64,000 bases of DNA, taken from positions 2,118,001 through 2,182,000 of the forward strand of contig JAQFVV010012513.1 of the NCBI GenBank assembly GCA_028023455.1, written 5' to 3'. This DNA is from Epiperipatus broadwayi. Taxonomy: Eukaryota; Onychophora; Udeonychophora; Euonychophora; Peripatidae. A program made the position numbers and the translations under genes. Positions 1-12,890 of this stretch are shown here, one piece after another; position 1 is the stretch's first letter; every line of letters starts with the position of its first letter. The notes under the pieces are model-generated. The model ran no database searches. It worked only from the letters and a program-made list of their open reading frames with translations, and had not been told where the DNA came from.

Positions 1-162
1 TCATAAGCCAATCTAGTATGATGATTCATAATGTTTGAAAGTCTCTCATCAACATTGTCTTTAAGAAAGAAATGGAGAAATTAGAAGACCTCATAGATAA
101 GTATATGATTTTTTACTGAATTGTTGTCATTCCTTAAAATTTAATATCTATGAATGTACAAG
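1..162 (+). mobile_element. PLE 3' terminal remnant running into tRNA-like module
   Basis: The first ~118 bases match the non-coding 3' end of the PLE copies near 23.1 kb and 45.6 kb: the same string of short blocks (ataagtcaatctag, tgatgattcataatg, acctcatagataagtat) in the same order. At about 119-160 the sequence passes into the module that follows those PLEs (ttccttaaaatttaatat, then ctatgaatgta), but the box A region is missing. The module resumes after a family B fold-back at 413 and after a TIR element at 1456. No coding sequence survives here. The element's body would lie before the window. Confidence 0.6.
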
Positions 163-412
163 CAAAGCTTTCCATACAGTAGTGCAACTCAGTGCAAGCC
201 AAAGTAATCAATGGATGCCAGAAGGTTTGTGCATAAAATCTCTATCTAGTGCCTACTCATCCACTAGATAGGCACTAGATAGAAATTTTATGCACAAACC
301 TTCTTGCATCCATTTATTACCATGGCTTGCATTGAGTGGCACTACTGTATGGAGAGTTTCGCCTGTTTAAACAGCTTGAACAAGCATAAGAAATGGTGAT
401 CATGTGATCTAT
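163..412. mobile_element. Family B fold-back element
   Basis: This is an almost perfect hairpin. Arms of about 90 bases (roughly 166-255 and 269-358) are reverse complements around a ~13-base loop; tctatctagtgccta is mirrored by taggcactagataga. The 3' end carries the family signature ggtgatcatgtgat. The sequence is the terminal part of the dispersed unit called family B here, which elsewhere holds a hammerhead-like motif; the ribozyme part is absent. It interrupts the tRNA-like module, and the flanks ctatgaatgta and ctatgagtcta look like a short target duplication. Confidence 0.65.
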
Positions 413-449
413 GAGTCTAAACATTCAGAGTTTGATTTCTTTATTAGTA
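413..449 (+). repeat. tRNA-like module, box B part (5' of nested TIR element)
   Basis: The stretch corresponds to the region ctaagggttcaggtttgatt of the module at 45.7 kb, the box B-like part of a tRNA-derived promoter. It stops at a TA where a 1004-bp TIR element is inserted and continues at 1456. Too degenerate to expect transcription. Confidence 0.5.
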
Positions 450-1453
450 CACCTGGGTCTCTTTTTATGCCAACTTATTTAATGCGATTTTGAAGTTACG
501 CGATTCGTGTTTCACCGGAAGTCGATTTCCGATAATGCATTATTACTTTAAATAATAAATTTCGAGCACTTACGTTATATTGAAAGTAATAGCACATTAT
601 TGGAATTCGAATTTCATCTTAGTAATTTCAATATTTTCAGTGCTTTATAATAAGCATTTATTTTATATAGCTATGTAAACAATTGTATTACATTCAAATA
701 TCAGCCTTTCACACTTATTAACACTTGCAAAGCATATGCACAATTAGCGTGAAAGGCTGATATTTGAATGTAGTGCTTTATAATAGTAAGATTTTATGCA
801 ATAATGAAATTAAAATCATGATTTCCACATTTTATGTATACACATATTAAATTTTACAAGAATATAATGTAAATTTGTTCTAACATTGTGCGTGTTAATT
901 TTGCATTTTAAATCACATTCTGTTTTTGCTTTTTAAAAAAGAACATAATCAATTATTATTTTCTTATTAATGACAGTAATCATTAACGTGTTCTTAAATT
1001 CCAACAAGAGCTAAATGTTTGTATGTCTGGATATCGCGAGCTTCTTAAACAATTAATAAAATCATTGTCTCCAAGATTAATTACTAATTACGTTGTCACC
1101 AGAAAATCATAATAATTAAAACATGTATAAAAAAATGTAAATTACTGTACTGTAATTTATGCATAAAAATATATTATTTTGAATAAAATTAAATATTATA
1201 GTTAAAAAAAAGTTTGTCTTGCATCAATTTTTTTCAAATTTGAAATTTTTTATTAGTCATATTTTATTTCCTTATTTTTTTTTGCACGAATTTTAAAGTA
1301 ATTTTACATTGGTGCTTTGCTTTTATGCAAATTTTGAAAAATCACAGACCACATCCCCCCTTTTTCAAGGTAAGTTACATCTATTTTTGCGTGATTTCAT
1401 TTTGCACGTGTTTTCTGAGGAATCTATCTATCGTATAAAATGAGACCCAGGTG
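450..1453. mobile_element. Non-autonomous TIR transposon, TA target site (family A, copy 1)
   Basis: The element starts CACCTGGGTCTC and ends GAGACCCAGGTG, with the inverted ends continuing imperfectly for about 24 bases (left ttttatg, right cgtataaa). It is flanked by TA on both sides, the target duplication of the Tc1/mariner group. Length is 1004 bp with no ORF of note, so it is non-autonomous. A second copy of nearly the same length lies at 10421-11422. Removing it rejoins a tRNA-like module (ctttattag-TA-ttttcag), so the insertion site is directly visible. An internal 24-bp perfect inverted repeat is at 689-772. Confidence 0.85.
689..772. repeat. Internal hairpin of family A
   Basis: Positions 689-712 are the exact reverse complement of 749-772 (24 of 24), separated by 36 bases. 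The same hairpin is kept in the other copy (about 10.66-10.74 kb), with differences mainly in the loop, so it is a structural part of the element. Confidence 0.85.
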
Positions 1454-1455
1454 TA

Positions 1456-1690
1456 TTTTCAGTAATTAGGCCAGAAACATGAAAAAGAGAAGAGAATAAT
1501 ATCCCTCAAAACATTATACTATATACTATCCTATGAAGTAATACAAATAATTGAATCTATTTGAACCATTTAAATAAAGTTAGAATTTTTCTAAAAAAAC
1601 ATTTTACAATTAATATTAGATAATGAAAATATTCTAACAAATAATTATAACTATAATACCATCACCACAACTTTTGAGATAAACATTCAT
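1456..1690 (+). repeat. tRNA-like module tail (3' of nested TIR element)
   Basis: After the TIR element the module resumes: aggccagaaac, then aagagaagagaataatatc, ccctcaaaacattat, ttaaataaagttagaattt, attagataatgaaaata and accatcaccacaactttt. The same block order follows PLE 3' ends at 23.3, 45.8 and 61.9 kb and on the minus strand at 41.7 kb. Confidence 0.65.
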
Positions 1691-4600
1691 TTATATTCTT
1701 TTATTTACATTTTAAGCAAAAGTCTTAAAATATATGCAGCTGATGAAAAAATGTTAACATTATCATTATTTCTCGAGTTTATAATTAAAGGCATTAAAAA
1801 CTGTAATTCAGTCAAAGTAGAAAAATCATTATAGATATATTAAACAACCTCCATACTTCTGCATTATTTTTAAATTCATATAAACAAAGATACAATAGAA
1901 AGACAAATGACCTCAAAATGTATTTCATGATGAACCAGCTCTCATATATATCTTTATTATATGATGAGTATTTATTTATAGTAAATTGTTACATTTTCTG
2001 TGTGTATGTTAAAAATATCAGATACATTAATCTTTATCTGAGTTTAAAGTTTATATCTGTACTAGAGATAATCTCTAATTTAGTAAATGATTAGTAATAA
2101 TCATTATTGTATTTATCTGAGGTGGATGATGTCAACGTTGTGTGTGGACTAAGTTTGACAGTTCTAAATAGAAATGTAACAATTTATAAAAAATCATTTC
2201 TTTATAACATGGAGTAAGTAGAAAACAGGAAACAGTGCTGGACAAATTCTTTGATGATCTTATTTTTAATTATTAGTTTTTATCAATAATATACATTGGA
2301 TGGCATATGCACGTTGAATGGCCCCTTTACTTTTTTTTGTATTTCATAGCAATAACATAAAAGTATTAAACACTGATACTTTGAGTACAAAATCTGAAAG
2401 TCAGAAGTTCAAATTGAACTGTTTGAATATACAACATTGTTACACAAATATAATAATGGATCAGCATGTTTTATATGTGGATGAATATATCCTTCATGGA
2501 CTATTTTCCATTGGCATAGTAAAAATCAGTTCTAGAATAAGAATGATAATTATTATTACCTTACTATTTTTTGCTGAAGTTGGAATATCCATACTCACTT
2601 TCAACTGACTGCTGCTACAGTTGATGACCATGCCCATATTGCATTCAGTAACTAGTACTGTTCTAGAATATAATAATAGAATAGTGATATAAAATTAAAT
2701 TTTAAAAATAGTGATTTATATAACTCACATGTATTTTATCAATGAAGCAATAAATTATTACAGTAGTAATAAATTTTATAATTAGCTATTATACAATCCA
2801 AAAGTACTTTCAGTAATTTTCATAACCATTTTCAACTGTAAGCCTTTTAAATTTGGTGGAAGTAAATGTCATCATGTGATATCCCAAAATTCCTGAATTC
2901 AAATCTATTAATAAAAAATTTCTTATTTCCATTTATCAAAATGTTGATGTTTTTTTCATTATATTGTTTTGTTTCATAACAAAATACTGGTATTTATTAA
3001 GTTAAAATTGATAGTAAATTCACATGCATGTTTTCATAATCAAAAAAGTTAAATGTTGATCACATGCACATACACACACAAAAAACAATGGTTTTAATTT
3101 CAACTTAAAACAGGAACGTTATTCATGTTTTTCATGAGGAAAGAAACCATAAAAAAAACAAAAAGGTAATTTTGAGCACTTGGAAATAAAATATTTTTTT
3201 ATTAATAGACAAAATATGAATGTTAAAATTTATAAATTTTGAATATTAGAGAATAATTTCTTTCACCAACTTTAAAAGGCTTCCAATTGTAAATTGATAG
3301 TTACCTTAATAGAAAGCAATCTTGCATTGTATAGTAGTTGCTAATCAGCTTTATTATCATTATTAATATTTTATTTTTTTGTTATTACAATAATTAATCT
3401 CTAGTGGATATTTTGTTTGTTGTGTATATATATATATATGGAATTATTAATTAAAATTCATCAAAAATAAAAATTTATTATGCCGTTTTTTTACTAATAA
3501 ATTTATAATAATGTAATATAAAATCAATAAGTAACAATGAGTAAAAAATTATATATTTATATTCATATAAATATTTTCTAATTGCTGTTTTATGTTATTA
3601 TTTATATTACTTAATTATAATTAAAAATCCCATAAATATGTGATAATATTAATAATTTAATTTTCCTTTAAACTGTTTACATTTTAGTTTCAACATAAAC
3701 TATTTATTGATGAAGTATATGGTTACATAGTTCATATTAGTTTAGATGTATAATTTGTAATTCTTGATTTAAAAAAAAAATATTAATAAAAAAAAAGTTA
3801 TTTCCAAAAATTAATTAAGTAAAACATTTTTATTATAATGTACACACACAATAATACAACGATTCTGGAAACTAAATTAGTTATTGAATAAATTTAATTT
3901 ATGTATATGCACAGATGGATTCTGCATCTAATAGATATAACACAATTTTAATATTTTACTAAGTGAAAATATGCTACATAAAATATGCATTTAACTGACT
4001 CCATTCTTTTAACTCCAGGCTACAAGTTCGCATCAAAATCAATGCCAGCTTACTGATATTCTGATGTGATCTATGCAAAATGATGATGTTAGCATAAAAA
4101 ACCATGCTGACAGAAATGTGCATCGGTTGGGGAAGGCAATCATTTGGAACTATATAAAAGATGTGCTCTACAAATGTGGACCAGTGGCTTTGCTACCTTA
4201 CTGTTTCAACCAGAGTGTGAGAAGATAAATGGTGTAGGAAATACATCTACGACCATTGGCAATGCAATGGCTACACTTTTTTGGCCATGCATTCAGGTGG
4301 GTACTATGCCCTGCAAGCTAACATAATACAAGAGAATGAAAAACCAGCGCACCTCCTCAGATTACATTAGCATAAAACACCAGTACATCCTTCCACCACT
4401 ACTTATTCAACTACAAAACAAATAGCCCACAATTAGTATAACTATAACTAACATATTCTTACAAATCTATCCAGCCATTTAAACCTATTTTTAAATAACT
4501 AATTTAAATGAAATTAATGAGAATGGACATGACAGTAGCAAACATATATAAAAAAATATATAACAAGTAATTTAAATTTCTACTTAGTCAGATAAGAGAC

Positions 4601-5529
4601 TTGTTTTAGGAGTTAGGTAACATTTATTATTTGCAAAGGTTTTATTTTAGGTAATTAAAGTTCATATCTTATTTAAGACAAAAGTTCATACTTTTCATGG
4701 TTTCAGCTTATTGGATTCCATCTTTGTGGTCCTTGATGCATCGCCCAACTCCATTCAAATGTCCTTCCATCTAATATTAAAGTTTTGGGGAAGACAAGTT
4801 TATTGTTTGCCGCTTTCCAGGAACTATCACTCTGGAGGCTGTCTCAGCTGGTGCAAATATGGGAAATGAAAATTTATTGCATGACCCCTACATTTTGGAT
4901 GTCCACAATATACAAATGCATATGTTTAAATAATAAACATGTCAGTCTGCCCAAACAATAAAAAAAAAAAAAAAACTCAACTAGCAAAAGTTTTCTTTTC
5001 TTCTTGTTATATCATTTTAAATTCCTTATCAATAAATTCCAGGATCAATATTGCCTGGCTTGGCACTGTTCTTATTGTTGATGATGATTTTCTCTGTGGA
5101 CCATATGTTTATTCACATCATTATTGGCCAGTTTACTTTTGAGCAGGAACACCAGATTTTATTAATAGTAATTTTTTAATTGATTTCGTATTTGACTTAC
5201 CATTGGTCAAATGCCCCCAAAGGCCTGTTTTGCTATTATATCATTTCATTTTAATAAAAAAAAAATCATTTCCATTCTAAGATTTAAAAATAACTTTTAA
5301 TAGAAAATAATTAACAGCTTTTATTATTTTCTTTTAAATTCCTTTAAAATAATCTTTTATCTTTAGATTTTTTAAAAAGTTTAACTTACTTGTAAGTAAT
5401 TATCTAATAGTTTGCCACCTGTGTGATTATATATATTGGTTTAAATAAACTTCTATTTGAGGATGATTTTATTTATCAATATTTTCCCTTTTTTATTTGA
5501 AAGTGATGCAGTGGCATATATGTATACTA
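1691..5529. other. AT-rich interval, no gene recognised
   Basis: This is AT-rich sequence with poly-A/T runs and a short (TA)n near 3424. Two short ORFs (60 and 67 codons, near 4.14 and 4.94 kb) lack recognisable motifs. A slightly more GC-rich patch at 4690-5150 shows no splice-bounded exon that I can defend. No structured repeat was found by eye. Confidence 0.5.
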
Positions 5530-6287
5530 TTAACCCATTGATCGAAAGATTCGTTTAAAACTGAAGCAGCTTGAAGTCACTCTAATTCAGTCATTTTTAA
5601 TGCTACTTTTGAGATTTTGCACTTTTTTTAAAGGTTAAAAAAAGTTCCATAAGATGCTGCCCTCTCTTGAATTATTTTACAAGTAAAAAATCAATAAAAC
5701 TGTCATTATAGGCCTAACAAAAGAAAAATAATGCCCCTTATTAAATCTGATTGGCTGTTAGATTTTGACAACAAAAGAAAATGGCTAAAAAAAACTAAAG
5801 AGTTACGATAACTTTTCTTTCATTTCAAAAATGATAAACAAATGTTTTAGAACATTTTAAACATATTTTTTGACAAATTATAAATTATTTTGATAATGCT
5901 AAAAATAAAACTATTTTAGAAAAATAGTTAAGACTTTAGCAAAAATTATTTATTTATTGCAAAGTACTTATTGCAACGTAAAAGTGGGAAGAAATCATGA
6001 TGTCAGCAAATCTTTTTGGTTGGCAAGTAATGTTCCTTTTAATTTCCTCTGTCATCGAATATTTTTCTAATTATAAATCAAAATTTATTTTTGAAAAAAC
6101 TTTCATTCACTTTCATAATCTGACAAATTATTAATATACTTTTTACAAATGAAACTAAAGTGAATATAATATTAAAAAGATAGAATATATTTTGACTGTT
6201 TGATCATTGAGTTTGTGAATTGACCAATTAAAAATTTAGACTTTTACCTCACTCGGCCAATAAAATAGTCAGCAATTAAAAGGTTAA
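5530..6287 (+). mobile_element. TTAA-flanked non-autonomous element, piggyBac-like (family C, copy 1)
   Basis: Starts TTAACCCATT and ends AAAAGGTTAA, so the TTAACC ends are inverted around a TTAA site, the target used by piggyBac-type transposases. Two other copies share the interior: ccataagatg, then ccctctcttgaattattttac, a block around tttttgacaaattataaatt, and the end block gaattgaccaattaaaa. Those copies are at 18075-18715 (plus) and 27956-28903 (minus). No ORF is present. Assignment to piggyBac rests only on TTAA and short ends. Confidence 0.65.
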
Positions 6288-6299
6288 TATATATTTATA

Positions 6300-6945
6300 T
6301 ATAGAAGGGATTTTAACTGAGACTTTCAAGCTCCCTAAATCTATCCACTCTATCTGAAACTACCTATACCCATGACCACATACATGTGAAAAAAATAATT
6401 GATCTCCAATATTAGTACTCCGTGCTGGAATAGCACTCTTAAATTGGTTTGGATCATCATTTCTCACAGACATATATATAAACAGTGCTCAGTTTATACC
6501 ACAATATACAATTTTTAATGTACAGGCTTCAATCCAACTCTTCAGCCATCCATATCATTGCAAAGCCCTTGTTAATCTCAATATCATTTTCATAGCCATG
6601 TCAACTTTAAGTAATTCTGACATTCCATCATCAGATTTTCAAATATATGTATAACTCAAGTGTTAGATGGTAGAGCATATTGAAGCATTTCTATTAAAGA
6701 TGTGCTATCTTAATATAAACTGAGCACCAAGCACTGATTATATATAGGTGTGGAAGTTGATGATTTGTACTAACTGATGAATCCCTGGTTCATCATAAAA
6801 TATATTGGAGATTTTTTTTTTCATATGTATGTGTCCATATGTATCAGTTGTATAAAATAGATTGGATAGGTGTGGTAAGATTGAAAGTATGAGTTTAAGT
6901 TCCTTCTAATTACATTAAGTTCAGTATAGACAATATACTTGTATT
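6300..6945. repeat. Family E fold-back repeat
   Basis: The left part (about 6305-6420) contains the reverse complement of the right part (about 6800-6945). Blocks such as cccatgaccacatacatgtg and gatctccaatat on the left pair with atattggagat and catatgtatgtgtcc on the right, and ctttcaagctcc with the right-hand aagattgaaagt. The middle is non-palindromic. Other copies are at 24.6-25.0, 37.73-37.93 and 54.04-54.35 kb. The outer part resembles a tRNA 3' half (gagttcaaatcccttc in the 54-kb copy), so a tRNA-derived origin is possible but unproven. Confidence 0.5.
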
Positions 6946-7428
6946 TAAATATGTATATATTATTTATTTATATCAGATTCAAAGAGAGTTATATACAAAT
7001 AGTGAAGAATTCATTAGGATGTGAGCTGTGCTATTAAATTGAAACTAGTTTCATGGGTTATGGTTTCAGTGGATGGCAGTTTAATTATATATTAATTTTA
7101 AAACAATGAAACTATATGGTTAATTAAAGGTATTGGCCCTATATTTTCATGCTACATTTGCATTCAAATTTTAATATCAACATTGTAATTATTATATAGA
7201 ATTTGCATTGCTATGTTTGGGTGGGGGGGAGATGAAGTTTTCTCATTTCCAAACTATTGGCACTGTCTATAATTGGCAAAAATATATAAACATCAGTTAT
7301 ATTTTTAGTCAAATCTTACTGTTCAGAACATCATGAAAATTTTTATAGAAGGCATAAGTTAAAATTAATTATGGCAGTATTATATTTTTTTCATTGTACT
7401 TCCTGCTGCCAGCTGGAGCAGTTGACTG

Positions 7429-7524
7429 TTCACTGGCTCCATAAGGATGAGAATCATGACCTGTCAGGTTGTGAGTTCACTGGCTCCATAAGGATGAGAA
7501 TCATGACCTGTCAGGTTGCGAGTT
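7429..7524 (+). repeat. 47-bp tandem duplication
   Basis: Two adjacent copies of a 47-base unit beginning near ttcactggctccataagg differ by a single base or two (gttgtgag versus gttgcgag). The near identity means the duplication is recent relative to the surrounding decayed repeats. Confidence 0.85.
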
Positions 7525-7529
7525 CATGG

Positions 7530-8950
7530 GAAAAAAGTTTGCTAAGATGTGAGTGCTTGTTTTATTGTTTTATCACTTTTACAATACATTTTAAATCAGT
7601 TTGCATTAATAATTAATTGAAATTATCAATCATACCATTTTATGCAAATGGTTGCCATTGAAAAAAAAGAAAAGGGCAAAAGCCAGGAGAAGTAATTCTT
7701 AGAATCATTAGAGCAACATAAAACTATTTAAAATGAAACCAAACAATCCAAAAAGAATAGATTCACTAGATATCCTGTTATTAGTCATAAAACAAGTTGA
7801 GAAAGGATTTGGAAATCAAATCCCATTGAAAACATCGGAAAAAAAGTACAAAACAATAAAGATAGTCTTAAGAATTTCACATTAACATCAGATATTAATA
7901 AAGAAAAAAAAACGTTTCCATGGCTGCAAACCAGTGTGCAAAGACATAAAATAGCCCAGGGAACATACTAGATATAAAAATTAATCATAAAATAATGGGG
8001 AAAAAGAAATTCCAGTGTTAAATCATTCATAGAAAAAAAGTCACAATATTGTGGTGTCAAACCAGAGGTGGCAAGTGCAGCAAAATAGTGCAGGAGGGGG
8101 AAATTATTTTAAATATTAATTTGATCTCAATTTTAGAATAAATCATTATAGATTATGATTTAACCAATCTCCCTGCACAAAAATTAACTTTTTCTGATAA
8201 TCAGAACAGAAGTTATTGGGCCACTTCTGTGATTGGGGCACCACAAAAAGAATAAAAATCTTTTAAATCAACACAGAATTACAATAAAGTGAATACTGAG
8301 CCAAAAAAACAATGATTTAAAGACAAAAATAAGTACAAAGGATGTTATAGACCTTAACAGAGACTATGAAGCTGCAAATTATTCAACCTCTTTTAATCCA
8401 ACAATTATTAAGAATATTCAAAAATTAATTACAAACCTTTTTATTGCACAACTGAAACCTTGATTGTCAGTCAAGACCTAGAATTCAATCTAGACAAGCA
8501 GATCTCAAATAGTATCAACTCACAAGAGCCACAGTTTAAATCTTATTATAATCAAGCCCATGGTAGTATTATATAAAACAATAGTCAAAACATGATTTTG
8601 TCTTCAAACTCTGCTGTACAACCAAAAAACAAGCAAGAATCCTACAATGCTAATTAGACCTTTCCTAATTGAAATAATCAAGTGGACATTTATAGGCCGA
8701 ATTGTAAACCCTGGAGAACATTAGCAGTTGGTGAGCTGAACAGGTATTTTGAACATTTGGCAGGCATCAGGAGTTGACAATTTTGTGTCAAACAGATTTT
8801 GGACTTCACTGACCTCAGTGTACCAAGTGAAATGGACAAATGGTGTGTTCTTGTGGTGTACAGATAAAGCTAGATGTGATTTCAAGACTACAATGAAACA
8901 ATGTATTTTACATTATGTACTTCTATAAATCAAGGTAATTAATTTCATGT
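7530..8950. other. Interval without recognised features
   Basis: A-rich unique-looking sequence with many stops in all frames. No RT, transposase or inverted ends recognised. Confidence 0.45.
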
Positions 8951-9920
8951 ATTTTGTAATTGATCACCTATGTAATGCAGTGTATTCTCAGTGGTCTAGA
9001 TGGGCAGATAGAGCAAATGTGTTCCTGGCCTTTTTTGGACTTACCCATATCAACATTGTTGCATTGATAACATAGGTCTCTACTTGACTCTTCTTCCTTA
9101 AAGAGGGTGGTGGTGATGGGGGGCCTGGTCATCTGTGGGAGTGGGAGGTGATCATTGCCACACCTAGGAAATGGATGTCTGGATCCACCAGATGGGCTCT
9201 TGTCACTGTTCCCGCATGGGCATGGCCTTGATGTGCTGCCACACCACTTTGATGGACTTCTTGTGAATAGTGTTGACCTGTATTCTTTTCCTTTTTTTGT
9301 TTTCCGTTTCTTGGATAACAGTACATTTTTGGCCAGGTAGACCAAGTTGGTCCCTGCCTATTTAGAATGAATTGGTAATCATAGGTTTTAATTCTCAGTC
9401 TCAGGCATGGAGGCAATGGTCATGATGGGTTCATTGATCTGCAGGGGTGAAAACAATCATTGCCACCCCCAGAAAGGGGATGACTAGACATCATTTTCAC
9501 AGCCCCCTTTGATTTGGTTAGTGTTCAGGATAGGCTGAATCAATGGGACACCCACGTAAATCTAATCCACTTAAGGGGACTGATGCAGATTGATCTTGTC
9601 CAAGGAATGGGTCTGGGTTCTCACTAAGTGGAGTTCTGGTTGGTCTTGGCATGGATTGGGTCTGAGGGGAGAAGTTCAGGGACCTGTAGTCAGGTTGAGA
9701 GTTGTTTCCCCCACATAGATTTTGCCCCCTAGGGATGGAAAAATCCTCTTGATCGACTTTCCTTTGATCTAAGTTAGTATACCTGTAACTCCCAATTTAA
9801 TAGTTTAAGGTGGTCGGACTGCTTTGAGCCACTGCCCAATTGTATAATATCAGTGTACCATTGTAATCTCTTTGGCCCATTGCTGCAGGTGACAGAATGT
9901 GATCTTTTCACATTTGGGCC
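8950..9920 (-). other. GC-richer island, uncharacterised; possible old coding or retroelement sequence
   Basis: Base composition rises clearly against its surroundings and long A/T runs disappear. The minus strand has overlapping open stretches of 95 and 125 codons (9129-9416 and 8968-9345) and the plus strand a 61-codon one. The minus 125-codon reading has a C-x2-C pair near residues 92-95 and other cysteines, but no family motif I recognise. It could be the 3' part of an LTR element or a decayed exon. I assign no function. Confidence 0.35.
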
Positions 9921-10420
9921 TATGAGATTTGATATAGTAACTCAACAAAGGTTACTTTGAAACATAATTTTTAATTGTTTTAGCAAATAAGATTGACTAT
10001 TATTAATTAGGTAAACATTCTGTAGAACAAATTTATCTTTAAGAAGAAACATATTTCAGCAGATGCTGTGGAGGATAACTAATTCTCTGTATTAAAACAT
10101 TATTTTCAAACAGTTTAAAATTATTGGAGAGAGTATCATATATTTTTACTAGAGCTGTATATGGGTGAGATAAATTCATTCAGAATGCCTTTTTCCACAT
10201 GAAAAGATATGCCTAAATAAAGTCTGTAAACACATGCCATTATTTTTAGTTAAATAAAAACAAATTACTTCTGAGTGGGAAATCCTTATTTTGTATCTGT
10301 AGAATTGATTTTGAGGATATTAAGAGTCAAACATAATCACCATTATCTTCATTCTGTATAACTATATGGTAATATTACCTAAAGCTATACTGAAAGGTGC
10401 CTCCTACAAATTTCCTAGTA

Positions 10421-11422
10421 CACCTGGGTCTCTTTTTATGCAGACTTATTTAACATGATTTTGAAGTTACGCGATTCATGTTTCACCGGAAGTCGATTTC
10501 CGATAATGCGTTATTACTTTAAATAATAAATTTCACACACTTACATTATATTGAAAGTAATAGCACATTATTGGAATTCGACTTTCATCTTAGTAATTTC
10601 AATATTTTCAGTGCTTTTTAATAAGCATTTATTTTATATAGTGTATGTAAACAATTGTATTACATTCAAATATCAGCCTTTCACACTTATTAACACTCGC
10701 AAAGCGTATGCACAATTAGCATGAAAGGCTGATATTTGAATGTAGTGCTTTATAATAGTAAGATTTTATGCAATAATGAAATTAAAATCATGATTTCCAC
10801 ATTTTATGTATACACATATTAAATTTTACAAGAATATAATGTAAATTTGTTCTAACATTGTGCGTGTTAATTTTGCATTTTAAATCACATTCTGTTTTTG
10901 CTTTTTAAAAAAGAATGTAATCAATTATTATTTTCTTATTAATGACACTAATCATTAATGTGTTCTTAAATTCCAACGAGAGCTAAATGTTTGTATGTCT
11001 GGATATCGCGAGCTTCTTAAACAATTAATAAAATCATCGTCTCCAAGATTAATTACTAATTATGTTGTCACCAGAAAATCATAATAATTAAAATGTGTAT
11101 AAAAAATGTAAATTACTGTACTGTAAATTATGCATAAAAATATATTATTTTGAATAAAATTAAATATTATAGTTAAAAAAAAGTTTGTCTTGTATCATTT
11201 TTTCAAATTTGAAATTTTTTATTAGTCATATTTTATTTCCTTATTTTTTTTTGCGCGGATTTTAAAGTAATTTTACATTGGTGCTTTGCTTTTACACAAA
11301 TTTTGAAAAATCACAGTCCGCATCCCCCCTTTTTCAAGGTAAGTTACGTCTATTTTTGCGCGATTTCGTTTTGCACATGTTTTCTGAGGAACCTATCTAT
11401 CGCATAAAATGAGACCGAGGTG
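10421..11422. mobile_element. Non-autonomous TIR transposon, TA target site (family A, copy 2)
   Basis: Second copy of the 1-kb element at 450-1453, same orientation, same ends (CACCTGGGTCTC at the left; GAGACCGAGGTG at the right with one change) and flanking TA. The two copies align over their full length with small indels. Many differences are CG versus TG or CA, for example ttacgttatat versus ttacattatat. No transposase is encoded. Confidence 0.85.
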
Positions 11423-11498
11423 TATATTGTGTTGTGAGCATATAAGTTACACCTCATAAATTATCTAGTATATTGTGTTGTGAGCATATAAGTTACAT
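11423..11498 (+). repeat. Short direct repeat beside family A copy 2
   Basis: The string tattgtgttgtgagcatata occurs at about 11425 and again about 46 bases later, both continuing agttaca. The first copy starts at the TA target duplication of the element. Confidence 0.7.
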
Positions 11499-12621
11499 AT
11501 TTTCATGGATTATTTTAAAGGCATAGTAATTCCATGTGCAAATAATGTAATTAAATCAAGATTAAATTGACCAAATTTAATTTTTATATACATGGCATTA
11601 GTATTTTTTACAAAATTATTATTAAAATTAATTTTAAACATAAGTAAAAAAGTAAAACATTATAAAAGCTATAAATTTATTTAATCAAATAAATATGTTT
11701 TATTTAGCTAAAAATATTTTTAAGCCTTTCTTACTGAAATATATAAATCCTCCCTTTAAACATTATATAATAAAATTAATATTATATTTATTAAATAAAA
11801 ATATCATTCAAATGATCAAAAACAATCTGAAAACAAAAAATAATATCTTTACAGACATTTTTCAAATAAAGTACAATAATTTCCACCATTTTCAACAATT
11901 TAATTTCTGCAATTTAAATTTTGAACTTTTAAACTTTATTTATCTTCCATTATCCAATAATAGAAATTCAACCTAAAATATATAATCTTTACCAATCATT
12001 TAGAAATATTTAAGACAAAATATTATATACAGATCATTGAAGTGCAATCATAACATATGAATAACATCAAAAATACTGCTCCAAAGTAAAATGACATTTT
12101 CTCAGAAATAACTCATAGAATGCTGTAATTTGACTTAAAATGGCACATGAATTTATTATCATTAATCATTGTTGTAAGGTAAATAGTTAGGAAATCATGG
12201 GGGCACCAACTACATATCTGGGACAAACAAAATTGTAGGATGAAGAAAATTTGAATACGTAGAATCTTTCTGATAATTTAGGATTACTTTCATTTGATTA
12301 GTCATTTCGGATAGTTATTAAAATTCATCAATATCAGGGAGAATAAAAAAACTTATGATAAAATAAGGATTAGATATAGCATCAATATAATGTGAACCTA
12401 AAGATTTGCAAATTTAAAGATATTACATCAAAGAGAAAGTGAGAAGAAGCATTAAATTCATAATGATTTTTGAATGACATAATTCAAAAAAATAGATGAT
12501 TATATTTATAAGAATAAAACACAGTCAAAACTCTCCATGCAGTATCACAACTCAGTGCAAGCCAGAGTTCTTAATGGGTGCAGAAAGGTTTGTGAATAAA
12601 ACCCCTAACTAGTGCCTACTC

Positions 12622-12682
12622 ATCCAATATCTCCAGACTAATTTCTAGCTTGTGGTTTCTATCAGTGAGGATCCTTATATCT
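12622..12682 (-). ncRNA. Hammerhead-like ribozyme motif, degenerate (family B)
   Basis: Read on the minus strand: CCTCA, then CTGATAGA (one base inserted in CUGAUGA), a stem-II segment with loop CACAA, GAAA, then TTAGTC and TGGAGA. Inner stem I pairs CCUCA with UGGAG in part. Probably inactive. Confidence 0.45.
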
Positions 12683-12890
12683 GAGAGCACTGCAGCTAGA
12701 TCTTAAGGTCTAATGCAACTCTCCAGCAGCCACCTTTTAACTTATTAGCTAACTATAAAGCTTTGAGTTCAAAATGAGCACATGATAATGTTTTCAATTC
12801 AAGCTCATTAGCTTGTATAGTCATATAGATCTGAACTCAATTCATCATCCATACTTTTTGGTGTCTTTGATTCTGTAATAACCACACACA

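Noticed and set aside
4144-5142. Host exons at 4.14 and 4.94 kb
   Set aside because: Short frames with no motif, no supporting splice sites or neighbouring exons.
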